10,187 nt of DNA from Prevotella sp. (GCA_017428805.1 JAFRQC010000188.1:1-10187); one strand, 5' to 3'; positions 1 to 5,557 are shown, counted from the first letter of the stretch. A program made the numbers and translations. Notes: generated from the sequence alone by a model not told the origin.

Positions 1-23
1 AGTCTCCTCCTCTCAAACAAGAG
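1..23 (-). other. Leader toward a gene beyond the left edge (tuf expected)
   Basis: This is the sequence immediately 3' of the last tRNA in transcription order. On the minus strand it ends in a purine-rich GAGGAGGAGACT. The order Thr-Tyr-Gly-Thr tRNAs followed by tuf is well known (E. coli thrU-tyrU-glyT-thrT-tufB), and I infer the same here. No start codon is present in the window, so neither tuf nor a ribosome-binding role for the GGAGG can be shown. Confidence 0.3.
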
Positions 24-95
<72 letters not shown>

Positions 96-102
96 GAGTA
101 TG

Positions 103-175
103 AGCGGAAAACGGGGCTCAAACCCGCGACCCCCAGCTTGGAAGGCTAGTGCTCTATCGACTGAGCTATTTCCGC
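103..175 (-). tRNA. tRNA-Gly (anticodon UCC)
   Basis: A 73-nt cloverleaf on the minus strand. The acceptor GCGGAAA pairs with TTTCCGC, and the discriminator is T. The anticodon stem CTAGC/GCTGG (with one G-U pair) holds loop CTTCCAA, anticodon TCC, reading GGA and probably GGG. The T stem GCGGG/CCCGT includes a G49-U65 wobble. The D loop is AGTCGATA and the T loop TTTGAGC, so the usual G19 is A and the usual C56 is T. The two changes are complementary and would keep the elbow pair as A19-U56. No CCA is encoded. It sits between tRNA-Tyr and tRNA-Thr(GGU). Confidence 0.96.
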
Positions 176-191
176 AGCATGTCTCTTGATG

Positions 192-274
192 TGGGTGCTG
201 ATGGATTCGAACCACCGAAGTCGAAAGACAGCAGATTTACAGTCTGCCCCATTTGGCCACTCTGGAAAACACCC
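192..274 (-). tRNA. tRNA-Tyr (anticodon GUA)
   Basis: An 83-nt class II tRNA with a long variable arm, as expected for bacterial tRNA-Tyr. The acceptor GGGTGTT pairs with AGCACCC through one G-U pair, and the discriminator is A. The anticodon stem GCAGA/TCTGC holds loop CTGTAAA, anticodon GTA, reading UAC and UAU. The variable arm of about 14 nt precedes a T arm GGTGG/CCATC with loop TTCGAAT. No CCA is encoded. It is separated from the upstream tRNA-Thr by a 97-nt structured spacer and from tRNA-Gly by 16 nt. Confidence 0.96.
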
Positions 275-371
275 AAACCATTTTTGTCATTTCTGACGGG
301 GAATCTCAACCCCTTTGCTCTTTCGAGCTAACGCGGATTGGCTTTCGCCGATCCTTTTTTCCTCCTTTTTG
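275..371 (-). other. Structured spacer inside the tRNA cluster
   Basis: The spacer holds three short inverted repeats in a row: 335-354 (4 bp, one mismatch, 3 bp closing a 4-nt loop), 317-328 (GCTC/GAGC around a 4-nt loop) and 298-313 (GGGG/CCCC around 8 nt). On the transcribed minus strand the first two loops are both GAAA tetraloops. No open frame of interest lies here. These hairpins could guide processing of the tRNA precursor or form a small RNA by-product. That is inference. Confidence 0.45.
335..360 (+). terminator. Possible plus-strand terminator-like hairpin
   Basis: Read on the plus strand, the hairpin at 335-354 is followed directly by six T residues (355-360), the form of a factor-independent terminator. 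No plus-strand gene precedes it. If functional it would stop antisense transcription across the tRNA cluster, but the stem has a mismatch and this could be coincidental. Confidence 0.25.
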
Positions 372-445
372 AGCCTCTTGTCGGATTCGAACCAACGACC
401 CCGAGATTACAAATCACGTGCTCTGGCCAACTGAGCTAAAGAGGC
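372..445 (-). tRNA. tRNA-Thr (anticodon UGU)
   Basis: A 74-nt cloverleaf on the minus strand, first in the cluster. The acceptor GCCTCTT pairs with AAGAGGC, and the discriminator is T. The D loop is AGTTGGCCA and the T arm GTTGG/CCGAC has loop TTCGAAT. The anticodon loop TTTGTAA gives anticodon TGT, reading ACA and ACG. The anticodon stem CGTGA/TCTCG contains a T-T mismatch at its third pair (positions 29 and 41). No CCA is encoded. It lies about 50 nt downstream of the predicted transcription start. Confidence 0.96.
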
Positions 446-453
446 TTTTCTAA

Positions 454-500
454 GCAGCCGCTCTCTTCTTCAGATTTACGACCTGTCGGAAAACGGCTGC
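454..500 (-). repeat. Inverted repeat in the tRNA operon leader
   Basis: GCAGCCG at 454-460 and CGGCTGC at 494-500 are perfect 7-bp inverted repeats, 33 nt apart. One arm sits just after the -7 box, at or next to the likely start site, and the other just before the first tRNA. If the transcript begins early enough to contain the first arm, the pair could form a stem enclosing the leader, perhaps for processing. Confidence 0.35.
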
Positions 501-530
501 AAAGTTACTACTTATTTTTGAATTACCAAA
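500..530 (-). promoter_or_regulatory. Promoter of the tRNA (and probably tuf) operon
   Basis: On the minus strand a -33 box TTTG (530-527), a 19-bp spacer and a perfect -7 box TAACTTTG (507-500) match the Bacteroidetes housekeeping sigma consensus. Transcription would start near 493-495, giving a leader of roughly 50 nt before tRNA-Thr(UGU). The promoter lies directly after the hpf stop codon at 548-550. I see no strong terminator between them, so read-through from the rpsU operon is also possible. Confidence 0.8.
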
Positions 531-547
531 ACTTTTCGATGATTTTT

Positions 548-847
548 TTATCTATTCCTTAATTTTTCCTTGAATTTCTGCAGTTGTGAGCGCATAGAAT
601 CAACACAAAGATCGACACTTTCCTCAAATGTATCGCTGGTCTTCTCAACAAACAGCGTGCTTCCGGGCACTGCCACAGAGAGACTGGCCTCCTTGTTCTG
701 GGCCGTGGCCGGCTTCACTACTTTCAGCTGCACCTCCACCTTCTGTATATCCTCAAATGATTTTTCCAACTTGGCGACCTTCTTTTCGATGAACGCCTCT
801 AACTTCTCAGTAGCGTCGAAGTGAATCGACTGGATCTTAATCTCCAT
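548..847 (-). CDS. hpf: Short-form ribosome hibernation promoting factor
   Basis: A 99-residue HPF/RaiA (S30AE family) protein, which binds the 30S decoding centre and inactivates ribosomes when growth slows. The N-terminal strand MEIKIQSIHFDATEKL, the first helix EAFIEKKVAKLEKSF, the central strand VEVQLKVVKP and the C-terminal helix around SVDLCVDSMRSQLQKFKEKL follow the family fold. It lacks the C-terminal dimerisation domain of long HPF (about 180 residues), so it is the short form. The ATG at 847 is chosen over an in-frame TTG at 859 because GGAGG lies 5 nt before this ATG and overlaps the TTG. It is the last gene of rpsU-xerC-hpf, 36 nt after xerC, and directly precedes the tRNA/tuf promoter. 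Confidence 0.93.
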   Translation of the reverse strand: MEIKIQSIHFDATEKLEAFIEKKVAKLEKSFEDIQKVEVQLKVVKPATAQNKEASLSVAVPGSTLFVEKTSDTFEESVDLCVDSMRSQLQKFKEKLRNR

Positions 848-859
848 AGTTACCTCCAA
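848..859 (-). promoter_or_regulatory. Strong Shine-Dalgarno sequence of hpf
   Basis: On the minus strand TTGGAGGTAACT precedes the hpf ATG. GGAGGT can pair over six bases with the anti-Shine-Dalgarno ACCUCC, with a 5-nt spacer from GGAGG to ATG. None of the other coding starts in the window (rpsU, xerC, pepP, the sulfotransferase, mdh, gamma-CA, nrdG, nrdD) shows a comparable motif. This is notable because Bacteroidetes ribosomes largely sequester their anti-Shine-Dalgarno sequence. Confidence 0.8.
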
Positions 860-883
860 TTTTAAAAGGGTTAATAATAAGGT

Positions 884-1762
884 TCAGGCTCTGGGATGAG
901 CCTCTTCATATACTCGTTTCAACTGCTCGAACGTGGTGTGGGCATAGATCTCCGTCGTACTGACGCTCTCATGGCCCAACAGGTTCTTGATACTCTCAAG
1001 GCCTGCACCATTGTTCAGCATCGCCGTGGCAAAAGTGTGACGCAGCACGTGGGGAGAGCGTTTCTTCAACGACGTTGCCCCTGTCAGGTGCTGATGCACG
1101 ATCTGATAAACCTGGTCGCCCGTCATCCGATGGCCCTTGTCACTCAGGAACAGGGCATCGCAATCACCCTCCACTTGTTCGTCACGCACGGTGATATACC
1201 GTTTAAGGGTTTCAGCCAGTTCCGCGCCGAAGGGCACGATGCGCTGTTTGTTGCGCTTACCCGTCACCTTGAGCTGGTAGGACTCGAAGTCCACATCGGC
1301 ATTGTTCAATCCTGTCAACTCCGAACGGCGGAGTCCCGTCTCATATAATAATATAAATAAGGTACGCGCGCGAACCTCTTTATAACTATCACCCCACTCG
1401 ATATCGTCGAGCAGACGGTCCATCTCTCCCTCACGGAGGAACTGCGGCAGGGGCTTCGATTTCTTCGGACCCGTCACGGCATGGGCTGGATCCTTCTCCA
1501 CCAGCCTTCGCTTCAGGGCAAAGCGAAAAAAGGAACGCAATGCACTCAACTTCTTATTAATCGTTGATGCATTGTTTCCTCTGTCCATCAGACTCTCCAT
1601 CCAGTCACGGATCAGGTCGGTGTCCACCGTCCCTAAGGAGAGCCCGCCATCCCTAAAAGTCAGATACGATTCAAACTCCCGAAGGCTATCCTCGTATGTC
1701 TGCACGGTCTGCGGTGACGCATTCCGCTCGAAGCGCAGGTAGTTTAGAAACTGGTCTATCAT
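884..1762 (-). CDS. xerC: Tyrosine recombinase XerC
   Basis: A 292-residue tyrosine recombinase of the XerC/XerD family, which resolves chromosome dimers at dif. The N-terminal SAM-like DNA-binding domain (about 1-90) begins MIDQFLNYLRFERNASPQT. The catalytic domain has the full active site: R145 in TGLRRSE, K169 in TGKRNKQR, H238 and R241 in SPHVLRHTF, H264 in LLGHESVSTT and the nucleophile Y273 in IYAH. Length is normal for XerC (about 290-300). The ATG at 1762 gives the standard N-terminus. I call it XerC rather than XerD from its position between rpsU and hpf, where Bacteroidetes genomes usually annotate xerC, so the C/D label is less certain than the family. It may have its own promoter in the 94-nt gap after rpsU. 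Confidence 0.9.
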   Translation of the reverse strand: MIDQFLNYLRFERNASPQTVQTYEDSLREFESYLTFRDGGLSLGTVDTDLIRDWMESLMDRGNNASTINKKLSALRSFFRFALKRRLVEKDPAHAVTGPKKSKPLPQFLREGEMDRLLDDIEWGDSYKEVRARTLFILLYETGLRRSELTGLNNADVDFESYQLKVTGKRNKQRIVPFGAELAETLKRYITVRDEQVEGDCDALFLSDKGHRMTGDQVYQIVHQHLTGATSLKKRSPHVLRHTFATAMLNNGAGLESIKNLLGHESVSTTEIYAHTTFEQLKRVYEEAHPRA

Positions 1763-1776
1763 TCTATTGCCTTTTG

Positions 1777-1799
1777 ACAGAATTTTAGTAACATTCTGT
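1777..1799 (-). repeat. Perfect 7-bp inverted repeat in the xerC leader
   Basis: ACAGAAT (1777-1783) and ATTCTGT (1793-1799) are exact inverted repeats around a 9-nt loop, 14 nt before the xerC ATG. They could form a small leader hairpin or be an operator. The sequence does not resemble a dif site. Confidence 0.35.
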
Positions 1800-1808
1800 T
1801 TTCGGCTA

Positions 1809-1840
1809 CGAATTTACGAAGAATTTTCGAAACTACCAAA
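1809..1840 (-). promoter_or_regulatory. Possible internal promoter for xerC-hpf
   Basis: In the rpsU-xerC gap the minus strand has TTTG (1840-1837), a 20-bp spacer and TAAATTCG (1816-1809), one base from the TAnnTTTG consensus. Transcription would start near 1802 and give a leader of about 40 nt. The sequence is AT-rich, so a chance match is possible. Confidence 0.45.
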
Positions 1841-1856
1841 TTTTTCGGGACTTTTT

Positions 1857-2048
1857 TTATTCCTCGTTCGCACGAAGCTGCTGTACGTAAATGGCGTGCT
1901 CCATCTTCAGGCGCTTCAGTACAGACGGCTTATCGAACTGCTGACGACGGCGCAGCTCCTTGATAACCCCTGTCTTCTCGAACTTTCTCTTGAACTTCTT
2001 GAGGGCCTTCTCGATGTTCTCGCCTTCTTTTACCGGTACAATAATCAT
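1857..2048 (-). CDS. rpsU: Small ribosomal subunit protein bS21
   Basis: A 63-residue bS21 protein of the 30S platform, near the 3' end of 16S rRNA. It is recognised from MIIVPVKEGENIEKALKKFKRKFEKTG, the basic run ELRRRQQFDKPS and the helical tail KRLKMEHAIYVQQLRANEE. In Bacteroidetes, bS21 helps hold the anti-Shine-Dalgarno sequence in a sequestered state, with bS6 and bS18. The ATG at 2048 is the only sensible start; AAAAGACAA before it is not a Shine-Dalgarno sequence. It is the first gene of rpsU-xerC-hpf and has a strong promoter about 70 nt upstream. The coupling with hpf puts two proteins that set the state of the 30S decoding region under one promoter. Confidence 0.96.
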   Translation of the reverse strand: MIIVPVKEGENIEKALKKFKRKFEKTGVIKELRRRQQFDKPSVLKRLKMEHAIYVQQLRANEE

Positions 2049-2116
2049 TTGTCTTTTGCTTTAAAATTTTATGTTAAACTTCATGCCTCGGGCACAGGTG
2101 CCACAAAAAGCGGGTG

Positions 2117-2147
2117 CAAAGTTACAACATTTTTAGGAATCCACCAA
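2117..2147 (-). promoter_or_regulatory. Promoter of the rpsU-xerC-hpf operon
   Basis: The minus strand carries TTGG (2147-2144), a 19-bp spacer and a perfect TAACTTTG (2124-2117), a near-consensus Bacteroidetes promoter. Start is expected near 2110, leaving an rpsU leader of about 60 nt. The leader contains a small GC-rich hairpin, GGCA-CCTG-TGCC, at about 2092-2103, which could be a site for autoregulation, though I cannot show that. Confidence 0.8.
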
Positions 2148-2165
2148 GTTTTTATCTTATTTTTA

Positions 2166-2208
2166 TTAAAAACAACTGATAATTTTCTGATATTTTATCA
2201 ATTGTTGT
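2166..2208 (-). terminator. Likely terminator after pepP
   Basis: On the minus strand the segment 2208-2195 pairs with 2182-2172 (11 bp, ACAAC plus TGATAA with TTATCA plus GTTGT, with a 3-nt bulge) around a 12-nt loop and runs into five T residues. It lies 27-65 nt after the pepP stop and upstream of the rpsU promoter, the right place to end the sulfotransferase-pepP transcript. The stem is AT-rich. Confidence 0.55.
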
Positions 2209-2227
2209 CTAAGTTGTCATAGTTGTC
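2204..2227. repeat. Short 9-bp-period tandem repeat (GTTGTCnnn x3)
   Basis: GTTGTC occurs at 2204-2209, 2213-2218 and 2222-2227, exactly 9 bp apart, with AT-rich triplets between. It starts 8 nt beyond the pepP stop codon and one arm of the terminator hairpin overlaps it. It has the same period as the CACGAATTA repeats further right. Confidence 0.7.
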
Positions 2228-2234
2228 GTTAAAA

Positions 2235-4064
2235 TCAGATTGGAGCGCAGGCCTCCCGAAGCCAAACTATTTCGTTGTCGGAGAGATGAGGCGAAAGGGT
2301 GTCGAAGACGCGCTGGTGATAGTCATTGAGCCAATCGATTTCCTCGGGCAGGAGCATATCGATAAGGATAGGCGCCTTGTCGATGGGACAGAGGGTGAGC
2401 GACTCGAACTGCAGGAACTTGCCGAACTCCGTTTCCTTATACGGCACGATAAGAAGCGTGTTCTCGATGCGCACACCGAACTTACCAGCAAGATAGATAC
2501 CTGGTTCGTCTGTGATGGTCATTCCTGAAACCAAGGGCGCAGGCTTCCACTCCATACGGAACTGATGCGGACCCTCATGCACGTTGAGATAAGTACCCAC
2601 ACCGTGACCCGTGCCGTGCAGATAGTTCAGCCCTTCGCGCCACATGGCCTGACGGGCTAGGATATCAATCTGCGTACCACTGGCACCACTGGGGAACTTG
2701 CACTGCTCAATCTGGATATGGCCCTTCAGCACCAGCGTATAGACCTTCTTCATTTCCTCCGTCAGCGACCCGAGGGCAATGGTACGGGTGATGTCCGTCG
2801 TACCGTCGAGATACTGCGCGCCACTGTCGAGCAACAGCAACCCGCTGGGTTCCAAGGGGATATCCGTCTCTGGTGTCGCCTCATAATGAACGATGGCCCC
2901 ATGCGCCCCATAGCCAGCGATGGTATCAAAGGAGATACCCCTGAAGAGCGGCTGCTCAGCACGGAGGCTCTCCAGTTTTTCAGAGACCGAAATCTCAGAA
3001 TACTCTGAATAATCAGAACATTCCGATAGCCACTTCAAAAACTTTACCATTGCGATGCCGTCTTTCAGCATCGCCGACCTAAAACCCGCTATTTCCCTTT
3101 CATTCTTCACGGTCTTCATCCGCTTCACGGGCGACTCTTCCTCTACGATCTCCGTCTGAGGATGATTGTCCCGACGACCTTTGTTCCTGACGACTTCATA
3201 AAGTCGGTAGTTGATCTCATCAGGGTCGAGCAGGATATTGTATTCAAAGTAGTTCTTCAGGCCGTTCTCCACCTGCTCACAATCCTCCACCTTGATATCC
3301 TCCGCCTTCAGATAGGCAGAGACCTCGGGCGTCAGCTTCACCTTATTTATAAATAATGTGACGCTCTTCGACGAGATGAGCAGGTACGAGACGAACACGG
3401 GATTGCAATGCACATCGGAGCCTCTGAGGTTCAGTGTCCAGGCTATATCATCGAGAGCCGCCATCAGCATCCCGTCAGCATGTTTCTCCCTCAAAGCCTG
3501 ACGGATACGGCCAATCTTGTCACGACTGCTCTCCCCTGCATATTCCATCGGATAGATTTCCACTGGATTCTCAGGTATCAAAGGACGGTCCTTCCAGATC
3601 AGTTTCAGCGGATCAAAGTTCGTACGGAGCGTGAGGCCATTCTGCTTACGAAGGTCAGCAATCAGCTCCTTCACATCATTCACAGAACTGCATCGGCCGT
3701 CGATGGCCACCTCGCTCCAGTCCTCATACGGATGGCGACTCTGCATAATCTCCTTACCCAGCCACTCGGCAATCGTTGGCGTACCCTCGATCTTCAGTTT
3801 CATCAGTTGATACTCCGTCCCCTTCAACTGTTCCTCAGCCGCAAGGAAATAGCGTGAATCCGTCCAGAGGGCAGCAGACGTCAGCGTCACCACCGCCGTA
3901 CCCGCCGAACCGTTGAAACCGCTGATCCACTCCCTACCCTTCCAATGGTCGGCCACATATTCACTCTGATGGGGGTCAGTACTGGGGAAGATGCAGGCCG
4001 CAAGATGCTCCCGCCTCATCACCTCCCGAAGGTCTTCCAATCGCTTATTAATCGTTTCTGCCAT
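2235..4064 (-). CDS. pepP: Xaa-Pro aminopeptidase (aminopeptidase P, M24B)
   Basis: A 609-residue three-domain aminopeptidase P, removing the N-terminal residue before proline. The two creatinase-like N-terminal domains span about 6-155 and 160-320 (PHQSEYVADHW, SGFNGSAGT). The C-terminal pita-bread domain has all five metal ligands: D413 and D424 in LLLDSGAQYLDGTTDITRT, H487 in HGTGHGVG, E520 in TDEPGIY and E534 in RIENT. H393, H483 and H496 match the substrate-binding histidines. Length and spacing match eukaryotic XPNPEP1 (about 620) rather than the 440-residue E. coli PepP. No signal peptide, so it is probably cytosolic. The ATG is 3 nt after the stop of the upstream lipoprotein gene, suggesting translational coupling. 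Residues 347-358 are a short Ser-Glu/Asp-Tyr repeat encoded by a 9-bp tandem repeat. The symbol follows general practice. Confidence 0.95.
   Translation of the reverse strand: MAETINKRLEDLREVMRREHLAACIFPSTDPHQSEYVADHWKGREWISGFNGSAGTAVVTLTSAALWTDSRYFLAAEEQLKGTEYQLMKLKIEGTPTIAEWLGKEIMQSRHPYEDWSEVAIDGRCSSVNDVKELIADLRKQNGLTLRTNFDPLKLIWKDRPLIPENPVEIYPMEYAGESSRDKIGRIRQALREKHADGMLMAALDDIAWTLNLRGSDVHCNPVFVSYLLISSKSVTLFINKVKLTPEVSAYLKAEDIKVEDCEQVENGLKNYFEYNILLDPDEINYRLYEVVRNKGRRDNHPQTEIVEEESPVKRMKTVKNEREIAGFRSAMLKDGIAMVKFLKWLSECSDYSEYSEISVSEKLESLRAEQPLFRGISFDTIAGYGAHGAIVHYEATPETDIPLEPSGLLLLDSGAQYLDGTTDITRTIALGSLTEEMKKVYTLVLKGHIQIEQCKFPSGASGTQIDILARQAMWREGLNYLHGTGHGVGTYLNVHEGPHQFRMEWKPAPLVSGMTITDEPGIYLAGKFGVRIENTLLIVPYKETEFGKFLQFESLTLCPIDKAPILIDMLLPEEIDWLNDYHQRVFDTLSPHLSDNEIVWLREACAPI
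2991..3026 (-). repeat. 9-bp tandem repeat inside pepP (Ser-Glu-Tyr run)
   Basis: The pepP codons for residues 347-358 read as four 9-bp units, SEC-SDY-SEY-SEI, with units such as TCTGATTAT and TCAGAGTAT. It lies in a linker after the WLS helix of the catalytic domain, away from the metal ligands. It keeps the frame and adds little or no length compared with what I remember of the human homologue. Confidence 0.6.
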
Positions 4065-4067
4065 ATT

Positions 4068-5489
4068 CTACTCGTATTTCACACAACGATAAGAGGGATT
4101 GACGGAATTGGGCATGCAGTCCGCAGCACTACGCTGGAGAGCGAAAACAACGTGCCCTTCAGCATCGTGCTCAGAGACAAGGCGGGTGTTATTGCCTGCC
4201 TCACTGCTCCAGCCCCAGCCCACGGTGAAGCGGTCGCCACTGAAGAGCTGCACAGCCCCGCAGGCCTGAGTGAAGTAATTCCCCCCAGGATTAAGCATAT
4301 TGCCACCACCAGAGACATCGCCCGTCTCAGGATCGACATTGAGACGGAGAACCCGTGTGAGCTGCGGGTCGTGGCCGTTGCCGTTGTCAAAGAGCGTCAA
4401 CGTATTATCTTCGTGGAGAGTGGCATAGTGCTGGCCATAGAAACTCAGACTGTCAGCCAATGCCTCGCCGTTGATACGCCAAAGAATGTCACCCGTCTCG
4501 TGGTCGATCTTCAGCAGAGAACTCAAGGCACGGAAGGAACAGAGCCAATTGTCATCCGACAACACCTGCACGGAATTGAAATGCACATAGTCGTAGCTGG
4601 TGTCGAACACGGGACTGCCCCAATCAGCCATTTCGGGATGATCAGTACTCCACCAGTCGAACACCACCTCACCGTCCTTCACCTCCTGCAAGTATCCGAC
4701 AGCCAGTTTCTTGCCGTCCACCTCACGCTCCACATAGGAAGCTGAGGCAATCCAGTGCGTGGGCGAGAAGAAATAGAAGTCGTGGCCGTCAAGAGGCTCG
4801 CCGCCCTTCAGATAACCGTCGCGACTGGGCAGGGCATGAATGGTATCTACAGGAACATAGTGGTCGTCGAGCAGCACACGCATACCAGGATCATAGCCCG
4901 TGAAAGCACGATCTGCGAAATTATCGTCTGGGGCGTGATAACTATAATAAGTCTTACCGTCGAACACATGTTTCTTGAAGTCCCAGTAACCAAGCTCTTT
5001 GAAAGTGCCGACATCTAACGTGGGATCGTAGCGGTAATAAAGAATACGCCCGTCGTTATCGTACTTCATGATGAGCCGCTGGTAGATAAACGAGAGATAG
5101 AAATCGCCAGGAATGACGCCCTTACCCTCGGCCACGATATCGGGAATACCACTGTGGAGGGTGTTCAGGCGCACGATGCCACTCTGACCGCCAATGGTAT
5201 AGGCAATTTCTATCTGCTTGTCCCTCGCTATCCCAGTAAATGGCGAAACGGTGATGTTCTCAAACGCATCAGCATTCTCAACACGGATGTCGGCATCGAA
5301 CTCGGTGTTGAGTGTCCTGAGATCGACAGCCTCTTTGGCAGGCAACGCAATGTCATAATGCTCACCGTTCACGTAAAGACACATCTCCCCTATCGGCACA
5401 GGTCCGACAGTATTATCTTCAATGGAGGTACATGCTGCAAGTCCGCATATCGCGACACCCAGCAAAAGGATTGAAAGTCTGCTATTCAT
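4068..5489 (-). CDS. Arylsulfotransferase (ASST)-family lipoprotein
   Basis: A 473-residue exported protein of the bacterial arylsulfotransferase family. Characterised members transfer sulfate from an aryl sulfate to a phenol without PAPS. The ATG at 5489 is chosen over one 34 codons upstream because it gives a lipoprotein signal peptide (MNSRLSILLLG...LAAC) with lipidated C20. The next residues TSIED are mildly acidic, compatible with surface export in Bacteroidetes but weak evidence. An Ig-like N-terminal domain (about 35-115) precedes beta-propeller-type repeats such as MKYDNDGRILYYR, KIDHETGDILWRING and ATLHEDNTLTLFDNGNG. Candidate active-site residues by comparison with E. coli ASST (two conserved histidines, an arginine and the sulfated histidine) are H236 or H245, H303 in HFNSV, R320 and H354 in GQHYATL; this matching is from memory. 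The substrate is unknown. It is co-transcribed with pepP. Confidence 0.75.
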   Translation of the reverse strand: MNSRLSILLLGVAICGLAACTSIEDNTVGPVPIGEMCLYVNGEHYDIALPAKEAVDLRTLNTEFDADIRVENADAFENITVSPFTGIARDKQIEIAYTIGGQSGIVRLNTLHSGIPDIVAEGKGVIPGDFYLSFIYQRLIMKYDNDGRILYYRYDPTLDVGTFKELGYWDFKKHVFDGKTYYSYHAPDDNFADRAFTGYDPGMRVLLDDHYVPVDTIHALPSRDGYLKGGEPLDGHDFYFFSPTHWIASASYVEREVDGKKLAVGYLQEVKDGEVVFDWWSTDHPEMADWGSPVFDTSYDYVHFNSVQVLSDDNWLCSFRALSSLLKIDHETGDILWRINGEALADSLSFYGQHYATLHEDNTLTLFDNGNGHDPQLTRVLRLNVDPETGDVSGGGNMLNPGGNYFTQACGAVQLFSGDRFTVGWGWSSEAGNNTRLVSEHDAEGHVVFALQRSAADCMPNSVNPSYRCVKYE

Positions 5490-5497
5490 AACGGGTA

Positions 5498-5529
5498 CAA
5501 AGATACGAAATATTTTCCAAACCGCCAAA
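5498..5529 (-). promoter_or_regulatory. Proximal promoter of the sulfotransferase-pepP operon
   Basis: The minus strand has TTTG (5529-5526), a 20-bp spacer and a perfect TATCTTTG (5505-5498). Only 8 nt separate the -7 box from the ATG at 5489, so transcripts from here would have an almost absent leader. Confidence 0.65.
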
Positions 5530-5549
5530 CATTTGCCATTCTCAGTTGA

Positions 5550-5557
5550 CAAAGATA
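5550..5557 (-). promoter_or_regulatory. Possible distal -7 box for the same operon
   Basis: A second perfect TATCTTTG lies on the minus strand 52 bp upstream of the first. I find no convincing TTTG box at the right distance, so it is a weaker candidate. It would give a leader of about 50 nt. Confidence 0.4.

Noticed and set aside
149..331. A 60-codon plus-strand frame across the tRNA cluster
   Set aside because: It overlaps two complete tRNAs on the other strand and has no protein-like character.
1777..1799. The inverted repeat near xerC as a dif site
   Set aside because: It lacks the 11-6-11 layout and the TTATGTTAAAT-like arm of dif; Xer genes are usually not next to dif.
3945..4745. A 266-codon plus-strand frame spanning the pepP/sulfotransferase junction
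   Set aside because: It crosses two well-supported minus-strand genes, has no promoter or recognisable domain, and fits codon-bias shadowing.
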